From Bacillota bacterium (GTDB lineage Bacteria > Bacillota > Clostridia > Christensenellales > Aristaeellaceae): a stretch of DNA of 44,736 nucleotides. The stretch covers positions 1 through 44,736 of the forward strand of contig JAEYAR010000197.1 in the NCBI GenBank assembly GCA_023404715.1, given 5' to 3'. Positions within the stretch are counted from its first letter, which is position 1; every line of letters starts with the position of its first letter. A program made the translations under genes and the position numbers. The notes under the pieces were generated by a model that was not told where the DNA came from, searched no databases, and was given only the letters and a program-made list of their open reading frames with translations. Below, in pieces: positions 33,473 through 41,579 of this stretch.

Positions 33473-35527
33473 ATGGAACGGAGATATATCGACAGCATCG
33501 CTGCAGCTGAATTGATAGGAATACACGAAAGCACCGTCCGAAGGCGAGTCGAAAGCGGGAAACTAAGCGCCTCTTGTTTAACAGGATGCCAGGCTGGCGG
33601 CGGTGGGATCAAGCATTTGGTGCCGCTGGACGAGGCGCTGGAAGCTGCGCCGGTGGAGAACCGGCTGCGGTGGTACGAGCAGCAATCGCGGATGCGGGTC
33701 AGCGTGACCGGGGCGGATTTGACGACCTACGCGGAGCGGCTGGGGCCGGAGGCGCTGGAAGTGCTGGCGCGGCGGCAACAGGCGGTGCTCGCGGTTGACG
33801 GCGTGCTTGGCGGCGCGGCGCGCGGGAAAATCGCAGCGCTGGACGAGATCGCCGCGCAGCTGGGGGTCAGCACACGCACCCTGCGGCGCTGGCACGCGGC
33901 CTACGCGGAGGGCGGGCTGGCGGCGATCATGGACAGGATCGAGCGCAAGGACAAGGGCAAGCCCAAGACGCTGTGCACGCTCGCGCAGAACCTGATCGAG
34001 GCGTACATGTGCGACGAGCGGAAGCTGCCGCAGAATCTCATCTTAGAGAACATGCGCAGCATTGCGGAGGCGTACGCGGACGGCGCTTGTAACGAATGCC
34101 CCTACTGCCCCTGGTCGGATCTGCGGGAGGGCATGAGGCCCGAGGAGCGCGCGCGATACCCGGAATGCGATCAGGCCGAGGGTCGGCTGGTGATACCGGA
34201 AAACCGCCACGCGGTCAACCGGTTTGTGAGGAGCATACCGGAAGCGCAGGTACACTACGCGCGGTACGGCAAGCGGGCCTGGGAGGCCAAATACATGCAG
34301 AAGGCCATACGCGAAAAGCCAAAGCTGGTCAACACGGCGTGGTTTGGGGATCACAAGATGTTCGACCTGGTGGTGCTCACGCAGGACGGCAAGCTCGCGC
34401 GGCCCTGGCTGACCGCATGGATGGACGCGACGAGCGGCGAGCTCGTCGGCACCTACCTGACGCTGCACCCGAACAGCGACACCATCGCAGAATCCTTCGC
34501 GCGGGCCGCCGTCTACACGGTCGGGAGCGACATCTGCGGCCTGCCGACCCTCGCCTACATGGACAACGGCTTGGATTACCGGTCGAAACGCTTCGAGGGC
34601 GACCAATGGTGCGAATACGAGGTCGGCAAGCTGAACGCGAAGTTCTACGGCAACGGCATGCTCAAGGCGTTAGGCGTACAGACGAAGCACGCCAAAGCCT
34701 ATCGCGGCTGGTCGAAGACCATCGAACGGGCGTTTCAGGTGCTCGACCGCTGGATACGCCTGATGCCAGGCTGGATCGGCGGCTCGATCGCCGAGCGGCC
34801 CGAGGACAGCAGCAGGAAGCTCAAGGCCGCGCTGGAGCGCGGCGAGATCATGACGTTCGAGACGTTCGCGCGCTGCTTTTACGAGGACGTATTGCCGAAG
34901 TATCGGGCGTTCGAGGGCGAGGACGGAAAGAGCCCACAGGAGATCTACCGGAGCACCGAAAAGGCGCGGCTCGACATCCCCGATTGGGCGACCATGGCGC
35001 TGCTCAAGAGCATGCACAAGGACGGCTGTGCGGTGTACCCGCAGGGCGTGCGCTTCCAGGGCGTCACGTATTGGCACCCGGCGCTTGAGGACTACATCAG
35101 GAGAGAGCCGGTCACGCTGCTCTATAGCCGGGGTTATAACCCGAGCGTGACCGTGATGTGCGAAGGGAAATTTGTCTGCGAGGCGACGCCCAAAGAAGCC
35201 TTGCAGATGGTCGGCGAGGAGCCGGAACGCATCGGCGCGCACCTCGCGCGACAAAAGGCGCAGGAGCGCGAGGTCACCAGCCGCATCCGGCAGGTACATC
35301 AGGCGACGAAGCGGTTTACAATTGAAGCCTACGCGGAGGCCATCGACGAGCAGCGCACGCGGATAGAGGCGAACGTGGTATCGCTCGAGGCGCGGCGGGC
35401 GGCCAGCGAGAAACAGAAAATCACGGCGCGGGCGGTGGGCACGCAAAGCTCGGCGGCAGGTGAAAAACGGATGCGCGAGCTGCTGATCGCGGAGGGCAAA
35501 AAAGTGCTGCAGAGCGGCGCGCGTTAA
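33473..35527 (+). CDS. MuA-type DDE transposase
   Basis: A 684-residue transposase. An N-terminal excisionase-like helix-turn-helix (YIDSIAAAELIGIHESTVRRRV) is followed by a second DNA-binding region (LDEIAAQLGVSTRTLRRWH, near 120-140). The RNase H-like catalytic core has D293 in WFGDHKMFDL, D364 in YMDNG and E418 in KTIERAF. A C-terminal basic and helical region would contact MuB and ClpX. ATG 33473 directly follows Cro. It cuts the phage ends and joins them to target DNA, both on integration and in replicative growth. Its likely sites are the left-end repeats at 31899-32144. Confidence 0.93.
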   Translation: MERRYIDSIAAAELIGIHESTVRRRVESGKLSASCLTGCQAGGGGIKHLVPLDEALEAAPVENRLRWYEQQSRMRVSVTGADLTTYAERLGPEALEVLARRQQAVLAVDGVLGGAARGKIAALDEIAAQLGVSTRTLRRWHAAYAEGGLAAIMDRIERKDKGKPKTLCTLAQNLIEAYMCDERKLPQNLILENMRSIAEAYADGACNECPYCPWSDLREGMRPEERARYPECDQAEGRLVIPENRHAVNRFVRSIPEAQVHYARYGKRAWEAKYMQKAIREKPKLVNTAWFGDHKMFDLVVLTQDGKLARPWLTAWMDATSGELVGTYLTLHPNSDTIAESFARAAVYTVGSDICGLPTLAYMDNGLDYRSKRFEGDQWCEYEVGKLNAKFYGNGMLKALGVQTKHAKAYRGWSKTIERAFQVLDRWIRLMPGWIGGSIAERPEDSSRKLKAALERGEIMTFETFARCFYEDVLPKYRAFEGEDGKSPQEIYRSTEKARLDIPDWATMALLKSMHKDGCAVYPQGVRFQGVTYWHPALEDYIRREPVTLLYSRGYNPSVTVMCEGKFVCEATPKEALQMVGEEPERIGAHLARQKAQEREVTSRIRQVHQATKRFTIEAYAEAIDEQRTRIEANVVSLEARRAASEKQKITARAVGTQSSAAGEKRMRELLIAEGKKVLQSGAR

Positions 35528-35546
35528 GTGTCAAGGAGGATGAAAC

Positions 35547-35768
35547 ATGAAAAAAGATCACGTATACATGTACTCGCTGATTGAGGCCGACGACATGACG
35601 GTGCACAGCGGGCTGACGGTGGACACCAGCAAAGAGGCGGTGATAGACGAAATAGAACATAATTTCTTTTCCCCGTGCTACGTGCGGGTGACGCGCATTT
35701 GGGAGTTGGAGCCACAGCTCGATGCAGACAGCAATCTGATTGGATATATCCAACTCGCAGACTTATGA
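35547..35768 (+). CDS. Small phage early protein of unknown function
   Basis: A 73-residue acidic protein starting MKKDHVYMYSLIEADDMTVHS. AAGGAGG precedes the ATG and the gene lies 19 bases after the transposase. The length, codon use and ribosome-binding site support a real gene. No domain is recognised. The double-hairpin repeat begins four bases after its stop. Confidence 0.7.
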   Translation: MKKDHVYMYSLIEADDMTVHSGLTVDTSKEAVIDEIEHNFFSPCYVRVTRIWELEPQLDADSNLIGYIQLADL

Positions 35769-35771
35769 GCC

Positions 35772-35828
35772 CCAGGCCCTGCCCCGTGAAAGCCGGGGCC
35801 GCCGATCGAGAGGTCGGCGCAGCGCTTA
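35772..35828 (+). repeat. Double-hairpin RNA element, copy 1
   Basis: A 57-base element with two adjacent hairpins: GCCCC with GGGGC, then GCCGA with TCGGC. It lies 23 bases before the start of the gene at 35851. A second copy of equal length is at 38239-38295; differences fall mostly in loops and linkers, so both stems are kept. It probably acts in RNA, for processing, translation control or termination. Confidence 0.6.
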
Positions 35829-35850
35829 CAGCTTACGAAGGAGGGATTGC

Positions 35851-36129
35851 ATGGGAGTCAAAGAAATTTCAGACGAGCTTGGCGTAACGGTCACAAAGCT
35901 AGCTGAGATCTTCGGTTGCAGCCGGCAGCGCTTGTATCAAATGTTCTGCGAGGAAAAAAAGAGCGTGGAAGGTGTATTGAAAGCTAGATATGCCATTATC
36001 GGTTTTGCGCAAAGCGAATACTGCCGGGCCTGCCGGGATGCGAACGCGATCTATTTGAAGCGAATCGGTCTTATCGCTAAGACGGCGACGCTGATGAAGG
36101 CAAACGAAGAAGGGAGCGAAGACGCTTGA
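35851..36129 (+). CDS. Small phage protein with a helix-turn-helix-like segment
   Basis: A 92-residue protein. GGAGGG precedes ATG 35851. LGVTVTKLAEIFGCSRQRLYQMF resembles a helix-turn-helix, followed by a helical region with two cysteines (YCRACRDANAIYL). It may be a regulator of early functions. It follows the first double-hairpin element and overlaps the next gene by four bases. Confidence 0.7.
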   Translation: MGVKEISDELGVTVTKLAEIFGCSRQRLYQMFCEEKKSVEGVLKARYAIIGFAQSEYCRACRDANAIYLKRIGLIAKTATLMKANEEGSEDA

Positions 36130-36389
36130 CAGGAAGCAAAAAGAATGGCTATACCGGCTGGAAGGATGAACGCGGCGCGAAGCTATATGACGGCGACATA
36201 GTGCATGTGAAGCGGATTGGGCGGGTTTGCAAGGCGGTCGTCCGCTACAACAACGAGTTTGGTCGCTGGATGATGTTCGTGCTGGAGGATGGAGGCCACG
36301 GGTGTGGAGCTGTCGAGCAGTACATTACGCTGCGCGGCGCGCGACTAACGAAACGTGTGCGCGACGTCAGGAAGGTGGGCGGCCTATGA
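36126..36389 (+). CDS. Small phage protein resembling YopX
   Basis: An 87-residue protein read from TTG 36126, overlapping the previous stop. The pattern TGWKDERGAKLYDGDIVHV followed by AVVRYNNEFGRWMM resembles YopX-family phage proteins, which share GxxDxxGxxxYxGDIV and a following strand pair. YopX function is unclear. The end overlaps the next gene by an ATGA junction, showing tight coupling within the early operon. Confidence 0.65.
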   Translation: MTGSKKNGYTGWKDERGAKLYDGDIVHVKRIGRVCKAVVRYNNEFGRWMMFVLEDGGHGCGAVEQYITLRGARLTKRVRDVRKVGGL

Positions 36390-36751
36390 CGGAGCTATTA
36401 GAAATCGCCTTATGCAGCATGGGCATGGTTAGCGGCGGGGCCATGATCGGGGCGGCGCTGATGGATCAGCACCACAAACGCGTGCAGGCAGTGCGCGATG
36501 CGGAACGACGGCGCGCGGAATCCCGCGAAGAGGCGATCCGCCGGGATCAAGCGGAGCAGGCGCTCGACCTGCGAAACACGCGGGCACGGCTGGTAGAGAT
36601 GAACAAGGCGCGCGCCGTAGACGAGAGCTACGCGCAGGGCGTAAATGATGGCATGCAGATGGGCGCGAACGCCACGGCGGCGAGCGAGTTTATGAGCGTC
36701 ATCGAAAGCGGAGGCCGGGGAGCCGCGTTTATGCGGCGCAGAGCGCGATAG
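36386..36751 (+). CDS. Small phage protein with N-terminal membrane segment and coiled coil
   Basis: A 121-residue protein from ATG 36386, which overlaps the preceding stop. An N-terminal hydrophobic stretch (LLEIALCSMGMVSGGAMIGAAL) is followed by a highly charged helix rich in Arg, Glu and Ala (about 28-75) likely to form a coiled coil. No family is recognised. Its place just before the MuB gene suggests an early accessory role. Confidence 0.65.
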   Translation: MTELLEIALCSMGMVSGGAMIGAALMDQHHKRVQAVRDAERRRAESREEAIRRDQAEQALDLRNTRARLVEMNKARAVDESYAQGVNDGMQMGANATAASEFMSVIESGGRGAAFMRRRAR

Positions 36752-36775
36752 AAAAGCAAACAGGGAGGGAACGAC

Positions 36776-37771
36776 ATGGAAGCGATCAGGAATGACACGA
36801 GCAGCAGAATGATCGATTATAACGACAGGGACCGCGATCTGATAGACGGACTGCAGCGCCTCCAGCGCAGCGGCGTCACCTACCAGAGCATCGCGGATGC
36901 GATCACGGCAGGCGGCTGCAAGATCAGCCGGAGCGTCATCAGCCAGTTTGCGAATGAGAACACGAAGCTCAAGCCAATGTACTTGGATGCGATAGCGGAT
37001 TATCTAGAAAAGAGCCTCCCCTCCACGCCGGTAAAGGAATCGCGCAATGTGGCAGCGCAAGGTTATAAGACGAGCGTGGAGCTGTACAAGACCGAGGCTT
37101 ATCTGCAAGGAATGGGCTGGCTGCAGATGATCCTGCGTATGCGGGCGATGGGCGTACTGACCGGCTATCCTGGCGTTGGCAAAACCACGCTGCTACGCGA
37201 GTACATCAAGATCAACCCAGCTGCCATCTACATCGATTGCTGGCCGACGATGCGTCTCGCCGACGTGCTGGACGTGATTGCGGCGGGCTTAGGTGTGACG
37301 CTGCGCGGGACGCTGCACCGCCGCTGCATGCAGCTCGACATGGCGCTGCGAGCGCATACCGATGTAATGCTGATATTTGATGAAGCGGAAAATTTGACCG
37401 GCTGGCGCATGAAATCGATCGAGGTGTTACGGAAATTATGGGACGATACCAGCACGCCGACCGTACTGTGCGGCACGCATCGATTAAAAAAATTGATGAC
37501 GCAGGAGGAGATGGCGCAGCTCTATAGCCGGAACCTCGCAGGCGAAATCGGGGATATTGGAATTGACGAGGTCAAAAGCATCCTGGCCGACTACAACATT
37601 ACGCCCGGCGCGCGAGGCATGCTGGTCGATCTGGCGCGCGACGCGCGTCACGGCGGGCTGCGAAGCCTCGTCAAACGGCTCAACTTGTGCCTTATCTTGG
37701 CGGACGGGGGCGCGATAGACGAGGATGTAGTCGGCGGCACGCAGGCGTATCAGCTGACGTTTGGACGATAA
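36776..37771 (+). CDS. MuB-type AAA+ ATPase, transposition target factor
   Basis: A 331-residue ATPase. An N-terminal helix-turn-helix (about 25-60) includes YQSIADAITAGGCKISRSVI. The AAA+ core has Walker A GYPGVGKTT (130-138) and Walker B MLIFDEAE with D202-E203, then a sensor region STPTVLCGTH. AGGGAGG precedes the ATG. In Mu, MuB forms ATP-dependent filaments on DNA, delivers targets to MuA and gives target immunity. It lies six genes after the transposase with small early genes between them, as in other Firmicute Mu-like phages. Confidence 0.92.
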   Translation: MEAIRNDTSSRMIDYNDRDRDLIDGLQRLQRSGVTYQSIADAITAGGCKISRSVISQFANENTKLKPMYLDAIADYLEKSLPSTPVKESRNVAAQGYKTSVELYKTEAYLQGMGWLQMILRMRAMGVLTGYPGVGKTTLLREYIKINPAAIYIDCWPTMRLADVLDVIAAGLGVTLRGTLHRRCMQLDMALRAHTDVMLIFDEAENLTGWRMKSIEVLRKLWDDTSTPTVLCGTHRLKKLMTQEEMAQLYSRNLAGEIGDIGIDEVKSILADYNITPGARGMLVDLARDARHGGLRSLVKRLNLCLILADGGAIDEDVVGGTQAYQLTFGR

Positions 37772-37784
37772 GGAGGGATAGCAA

Positions 37785-38012
37785 ATGTGCGAGTATTGTG
37801 AGCAGGGTCATTATATCGCGATGGAAGAGGAAGAGGACAGCCGGGGGCAACGGACGATCGTCGGGGCGACGATCACGCACGACGTGGTATGCGTCGAAAA
37901 GCGTCGGATCAGTGCAACCGGAAGAAACATCAGCTATGCGCCACTATGCTACGGAAAGCTGAGGTACTGCCCGATGTGCGGGGAAAAATTGAAGGAGGTA
38001 AAACGGGCATGA
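37785..38012 (+). CDS. Small cysteine-rich phage protein, zinc-ribbon-like
   Basis: A 75-residue protein from ATG 37785 with AAGGAGGG upstream. MCEYCEQG at the start and LRYCPMCGEKL at the end give two CxxC knuckles that could hold one zinc ion, as in zinc-ribbon proteins. The middle holds an acidic loop. The function is unknown. Its stop overlaps the next start by four bases. Confidence 0.7.
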   Translation: MCEYCEQGHYIAMEEEEDSRGQRTIVGATITHDVVCVEKRRISATGRNISYAPLCYGKLRYCPMCGEKLKEVKRA

Positions 38013-38209
38013 AAGCTAGGCAGTGCGACGGATTGGTGTACGTGCGGGACGAACGAGGCAAGGTGGCGAGCGTGCATAATGCGGTACGGCTCGCAATGGA
38101 TCTGCTACAGCTCGGTGAAGAGCGATTTGAGCGGCATTATGGGTTTAGGTGGGTGCCAACCCCCACCGCCCGTATTGAGGCCGAGCGGCGCATGGAGCGT
38201 GCCGTATGA
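38009..38209 (+). CDS. Small phage protein of unknown function
   Basis: A 66-residue basic protein from ATG 38009, with GGAGG nine bases before it inside the preceding gene. It reads MKARQCDGLVYVRDERGKVA and is mostly helical afterwards. No domain is recognised. Overlap with the previous stop supports the start. The second double-hairpin element lies 29 bases after its stop. Confidence 0.6.
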   Translation: MKARQCDGLVYVRDERGKVASVHNAVRLAMDLLQLGEERFERHYGFRWVPTPTARIEAERRMERAV

Positions 38210-38238
38210 TTATGGGAGGAAGGGCTTTAGAACGACCG

Positions 38239-38295
38239 CCAGGCCCAGCCCCGTGCAAGCCGGGGCCGCCGACCGGAAGGTCGGCGCGGCGCTTA
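38239..38295 (+). repeat. Double-hairpin RNA element, copy 2
   Basis: This 57-base element matches the copy at 35772-35828. Stems GCCCC/GGGGC and GCCGA/TCGGC are unchanged while loop bases differ (GTGCAAGCC against GTGAAAGCC, and CCGGAAGG against TCGAGAGG). It ends 25 bases before the start of the two-helix membrane protein gene at 38321, similar to the spacing of copy 1 from its gene. Confidence 0.6.
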
Positions 38296-38320
38296 TGGTC
38301 ACGAAAGGAGGAAGCCATAA

Positions 38321-38503
38321 ATGAACAAAGTGACAGGCGGCATCACGTTTACAGGCGCGTTGGCAATCACGTTGATCGCGCTGAAACTGATCGGTATTAT
38401 TGAATGGCGCTGGGTGTGGGTGCTGGCACCACTCTGGATAACGGCTTTGCTTTGGGTGCTGGTGCTGATCATCTGTATCATCGCCGCAATCATAGAGAGG
38501 TGA
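38321..38503 (+). CDS. Two-helix membrane protein (Fragile-X-F-like phage protein)
   Basis: A 60-residue protein with two membrane helices: GITFTGALAITLIALKLIGII and a second from WVWVLAPLWITALLWVLVLI. A tryptophan-rich turn lies between them. AAAGGAGG precedes the ATG. It resembles short phage proteins annotated as transmembrane Fragile-X-F. Its role is unknown; a holin-like or superinfection-exclusion role is conceivable. It follows the second double-hairpin element. Confidence 0.7.
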   Translation: MNKVTGGITFTGALAITLIALKLIGIIEWRWVWVLAPLWITALLWVLVLIICIIAAIIER

Positions 38504-38508
38504 CGGAG

Positions 38509-38898
38509 ATGAGCGATGAACCGGCGCGGAGTATCCGTGAGTTTTTGAAGTTTTGGGATGAAGTGCTGAGTAGCTACGGTTATTGCGCCGATCGCCTGGA
38601 GGCTATCGGCGGCGAGCTGCAGGACCTGATGCACGAGGCCGAGCTCGGCGAGCCCAAGGACCGCACCGGAGCGGCGCAGTATTACCGGCGTATGCGCGCT
38701 GTACGGCAGGAGCGGCGGGCGCTCAAAAACGAGGCGGAGTTGCTCAAACCGCTGGTCGAGTGGATGATTGCCAATGGGGGCGTCAAAAACCGGCTTGCGC
38801 AGCTGCTCGGGGGGATGAACGCGACGTTGGAACGGCAGAGCCAGCGGCAGTACAGGCCGCGATCGGCGCAGACCAAGGGAGGCCGACAGGCCGACTAG
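38509..38898 (+). CDS. Helical phage protein of unknown function
   Basis: A 129-residue protein from ATG 38509, six bases after the previous stop and within range of an AGAGGTGACGGAG ribosome-binding region. The sequence is highly charged and helical (RRMRAVRQERRALKNEAELL), ending in a basic tail. No domain is recognised. It lies between the membrane protein and Gam, so it may belong to the DNA-protection group of early genes. Confidence 0.65.
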   Translation: MSDEPARSIREFLKFWDEVLSSYGYCADRLEAIGGELQDLMHEAELGEPKDRTGAAQYYRRMRAVRQERRALKNEAELLKPLVEWMIANGGVKNRLAQLLGGMNATLERQSQRQYRPRSAQTKGGRQAD

Positions 38899-38976
38899 CG
38901 GCGCGTGAATTGTAAAATCGCCGACGCCTACCCCGACGCCGCGAAGCGGTGACGGGGCGCAGAAAAAGGAGACAAA

Positions 38977-39489
38977 ATGATGGGACGGTACAAGACGACC
39001 AGCGCGCTCAAGCTGGATTCCTGGGACGACGCGGACGAGACGCTGCGGCAGATTGGGGAAGATCGCCGCGATCTGCTGGCAATCGAGAACCTGCTCAACG
39101 AGAAGATCGCGGCGGCGAAGGCTGAGGCCGACGCCAAGGCAAAGCCGATCAAAGAGGAAATTGCGATGAAAGAGAACGCGCTGCAAGATTTTACGGCCAG
39201 AAATCGCAAAGACATGACGGGTAAAACGCGGAGGCTGACGCTTGGCGCGGTGAGCTACCGGCTGGTGAAACGCATCAAAATGCCGACCGCCGCCGCTAAG
39301 GTCTCGGCGATCATTGATCGGCTTTTTGAACGCGGTATGAACGAATGCGTAATTCAACCGCCCGCAAAAGTCGATAAAAACGCGCTCGGCAAATATACCG
39401 CAGACGAAATCGCGACGATTGGCGCGTCGCTCGAGGTCACGGATCAGTTTTCGTATGAAATCGACGAGACGAAATTAGACGCAAGATAA
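38977..39489 (+). CDS. gam: Host-nuclease inhibitor Gam family protein
   Basis: A 170-residue protein from ATG 38977, with AAGGAG five bases upstream. The N-terminal half is a long helical hairpin (DETLRQIGEDRRDLLAIENL and onwards), followed by a strand region (TRRLTLGAVSYRLVKRIKMP) and WxxL-like C-terminal elements typical of Mu Gam. Gam resembles eukaryotic Ku, binds double-stranded DNA ends and protects them from RecBCD-type exonucleases. Its position between MuB and GemA matches other Mu-like phages. Confidence 0.88.
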   Translation: MMGRYKTTSALKLDSWDDADETLRQIGEDRRDLLAIENLLNEKIAAAKAEADAKAKPIKEEIAMKENALQDFTARNRKDMTGKTRRLTLGAVSYRLVKRIKMPTAAAKVSAIIDRLFERGMNECVIQPPAKVDKNALGKYTADEIATIGASLEVTDQFSYEIDETKLDAR

Positions 39490-39504
39490 GGACGGAGGGA
39501 TACC

Positions 39505-39945
39505 ATGGCACTGTACAAGGCGTCGACGGCGCAGCTGCGCATGATCTATGGGCTGGCGAAAAAAGCCGGGTTGGACGACGGCGACCTGCACGGACTGGTA
39601 CACGGCCTGACGGGATGCGAGAGCCTCGCCGACATGACGGGCTACGGCGCAGGTCGGGTGATCGATCGGCTCAAGGAGCTACTCGGGCAGGAGCCGGGCG
39701 GCGGGCTGCGGCGGGACGCGGGCCCGGCGCGCGCCACGGGCGCGCAGCAGCGCAAGGTATTGGCGCAGGTACGGGCCATGGGTTGGGCCGACGAACCCGA
39801 GCGCCTACGCGGCTGGCTGCGCAAGATGTACAACGTCGACGACGTGCGGTTTTTGACGCCGCAGCAGGCTGGCAAGTGCATCGATGTGCTCAAGAGCATG
39901 CACGACGGCGGGCGCGCGGAGCGCAAGGAGGTGCGGGATGGATGA
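39505..39945 (+). CDS. gemA: Regulatory protein GemA family
   Basis: A 146-residue protein beginning MALYKASTAQLRMIYGLAKK, with the GemA/DUF1018 pattern of an N-terminal helical unit (LHGLVHGLTGCESLADMT) and a C-terminal half (QRKVLAQVRAMGW, then LTPQQAGKCIDVLKSM). In Mu, GemA alters host gene expression and DNA supercoiling in the middle phase. GGAGGG precedes the start. The stop overlaps the Mor-like gene by ATGA. Confidence 0.88.
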   Translation: MALYKASTAQLRMIYGLAKKAGLDDGDLHGLVHGLTGCESLADMTGYGAGRVIDRLKELLGQEPGGGLRRDAGPARATGAQQRKVLAQVRAMGWADEPERLRGWLRKMYNVDDVRFLTPQQAGKCIDVLKSMHDGGRAERKEVRDG

Positions 39946-40256
39946 TACCGGAATGGGCCAATGACGTGCAGCTTGACGAGCTGAAAGGCGGCGCGCGGGA
40001 AATTGCCGAGGTCATCGGCGTTATGCCCGCACTGCGGTTGATGGAGCAATACGGAGGCGGGTCTGGAACTTATATTCCAAAGCTGGAAGACACGCTCGTG
40101 GAGGCTCGCAACCGCCGCATACGTAAGGAATACAATGGGTACAACACGCGCAAATTGGCTTGGCGCTATCGCCTGACAGAGAGGCGCATACAGCAGATCG
40201 TATCCGGAAGGCTTGATGAAATTGACGGGCAAACAGATCTGTTTGGAATGCTGTAA
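39942..40256 (+). CDS. Mor-family transcription activator
   Basis: A 104-residue protein from ATG 39942, overlapping the GemA stop. The Mor pattern is visible: an N-terminal dimerisation region with EWANDVQLDELKGGAREIAE and IGVMPALRLMEQYGG, a central strand (GTYIPK) and a C-terminal helix-turn-helix (YNTRKLAWRYRLTERRIQQIV). In Mu, Mor activates the middle promoter, leading to late transcription. A strong terminator 55 bases downstream marks the end of the early unit, so its target promoter should lie after or near 40260-40360. Confidence 0.85.
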   Translation: MIPEWANDVQLDELKGGAREIAEVIGVMPALRLMEQYGGGSGTYIPKLEDTLVEARNRRIRKEYNGYNTRKLAWRYRLTERRIQQIVSGRLDEIDGQTDLFGML

Positions 40257-40310
40257 GAAACAGATCATACGAAACATTTCGGGGTATCCTGTGCGCACGG
40301 ACTATGAGAC

Positions 40311-40345
40311 AATGATCGCAGTCAAAACGGCTGCGGTCATTTTTT
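40311..40345 (+). terminator. Terminator closing the early operon
   Basis: AATGATCGCAG (40311-40321) pairs with CTGCGGTCATT (40331-40341) with one U-G pair, followed by a short T-run to 40345. It lies between the Mor-like gene and the first late-type gene. Late genes must either have their own activated promoter or read through it, which bears on the role of the NusG-like protein. Confidence 0.75.
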
Positions 40346-40362
40346 ATACGGCGGTGAGCGAC

Positions 40363-40638
40363 GTGTTAGATAACAAATATGTTTTCTGGATCATTACCAC
40401 AGCGGTTGGATTGTTGGTCGGTGCGCTGACGTGGTTCGTGAAGCGTGCCATCGACAAAATGGAAAAGCGCATAGATGAGCAGGAGGATAAGCTCAACAAA
40501 ACAATCAACGACCTCCCCTTTCTCTATACCCTGCGCGAAGATTTTATCCGCGCGCAGGCCAACAACGACCGAAAACTCGATCAAATCAACTCAAAGCTCG
40601 ACCGAGTACTCGCGCAGGGAATGCGCGCGGACAATTAA
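40363..40638 (+). CDS. One-helix membrane protein with coiled coil, gp25/DUF2730-like position
   Basis: A protein of about 91 residues from GTG 40363, where GGTGAG lies a few bases upstream; GTG 40354 is an alternative. Starts further upstream would place the terminator at 40311-40345 inside the coding region. One helix (YVFWIITTAVGLLVGALTWFV) is followed by a charged coiled coil to the end. This layout and gene position match the Mu gp25-like DUF2730 or XhlA-type proteins found before the packaging genes. A lysis-accessory role is possible. Confidence 0.65.
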   Translation: MLDNKYVFWIITTAVGLLVGALTWFVKRAIDKMEKRIDEQEDKLNKTINDLPFLYTLREDFIRAQANNDRKLDQINSKLDRVLAQGMRADN

Positions 40639-40647
40639 GGAGGACAC

Positions 40648-40995
40648 ATGAACAAGCTCGAAATCGCCCGAAAGAAAAGCGCGCGCGGCACGATCATGGC
40701 GCTGCTTTACGACAACCAAAGCGCCCCTATGCTGGTGCGCACGCTGGGAATGGCGCTGACCAGCCAAGACGATCACGCTATGAGCGAGATCGGCGTGCAT
40801 TTGTATTATCTGGCCGACAAGGGGTACATCCGGGCATACGCCAACGGCGAGGACATGCGCGGCGATGTGGCGATCCCTGTTAGCATGAGCATCCAGCGTG
40901 ACGCGCTCGTCCGGATCACGGCTGACGGAATCGACCTCATGGAGGGCACCGTGGACGATGAAGGCGTGCTCTTCGGCGATCCGGATCGTAACTAA
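40648..40995 (+). CDS. Winged-helix-like phage protein, Mu gp26-like position
   Basis: A 115-residue protein with AAGGAGG before the ATG. The arrangement of helices (RGTIMALLYDNQSAPMLVRT, LYYLADKGYIRAY) and a later DALVRITADGIDLMEGTV segment resembles the winged-helix VpaChn25_0724-type proteins encoded between gp25 and gp27 in Mu-like phages. The function is not known. It is followed five bases later by the DUF3486 gene. Confidence 0.7.
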   Translation: MNKLEIARKKSARGTIMALLYDNQSAPMLVRTLGMALTSQDDHAMSEIGVHLYYLADKGYIRAYANGEDMRGDVAIPVSMSIQRDALVRITADGIDLMEGTVDDEGVLFGDPDRN

Positions 40996-41000
40996 AGGAT

Positions 41001-41579
41001 ATGCGCAAACGAGAGCGCACGCGCGTCGCGAGCCGCATGGACGAGCTGCCGATCGAGATGCGCATGCAAGCGGACGCCATGCTCGCAGACGTCACCATCA
41101 GCTACAAGGAGATCGCGGAAGGGCTGACGGAGGCGGGATACCCCATCAGCAAGAGCTCAGTCGCCCGGTATGCACAGCGCACAGGCAAAGCCCTGCAGCG
41201 CATGCAATACATCCGCGAGAACGCCAATGCGATCATCGCGGCCATGAAGGAGCATCGAGGACTGGAGCTAAGCGAGGTGGCAACAGCTTTGATCATGGAC
41301 AACCTGATCCAAGCGCTGAGCGACGCGTCGGTCGAGGATTACAGCGAAATGCCTCTGCCTAAGCTGATTGAACTGGCGTTCAAGCAACAGCGAAACGCGG
41401 TGTACAAGGAGCGCATGGTGCGTGCCTATGCCAAGGACGTCGAACAGATCCGTGCGGGCTTGATGGCTGAACTTGCGGAGCAGGTACAGCACAATCCTGA
41501 GTTGGTCGCCCAGCTTGAGATGGCGAGCCAGGTGGCCGCTGAAAAGGTGGTGGAGGCGAATGAACAAGGAGGCACGTGA
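41001..41579 (+). CDS. DUF3486 protein (Mu gp27-like, probable small terminase subunit)
   Basis: A 192-residue helical protein. The N-terminal part (RVASRMDELPIEMRMQADAM, then SYKEIAEGLTEAGYPISKSSVARYAQR) is the DUF3486 helix-turn-helix pattern. Long helices follow. In Mu-like phages this gene lies just before the large terminase and is believed to recognise phage DNA for packaging. Here the large terminase is displaced by about 1.9 kb, with the NusG-like gene and a moron between. Its 3' end overlaps the NusG-like gene by 20 bases. Confidence 0.82.
   Translation: MRKRERTRVASRMDELPIEMRMQADAMLADVTISYKEIAEGLTEAGYPISKSSVARYAQRTGKALQRMQYIRENANAIIAAMKEHRGLELSEVATALIMDNLIQALSDASVEDYSEMPLPKLIELAFKQQRNAVYKERMVRAYAKDVEQIRAGLMAELAEQVQHNPELVAQLEMASQVAAEKVVEANEQGGT

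Noticed and set aside
38206..38403. A 65-codon frame running through the second double-hairpin element
   Set aside because: It translates the hairpin element into a Pro- and Arg-rich sequence and overlaps the well-supported membrane protein gene at 38321.
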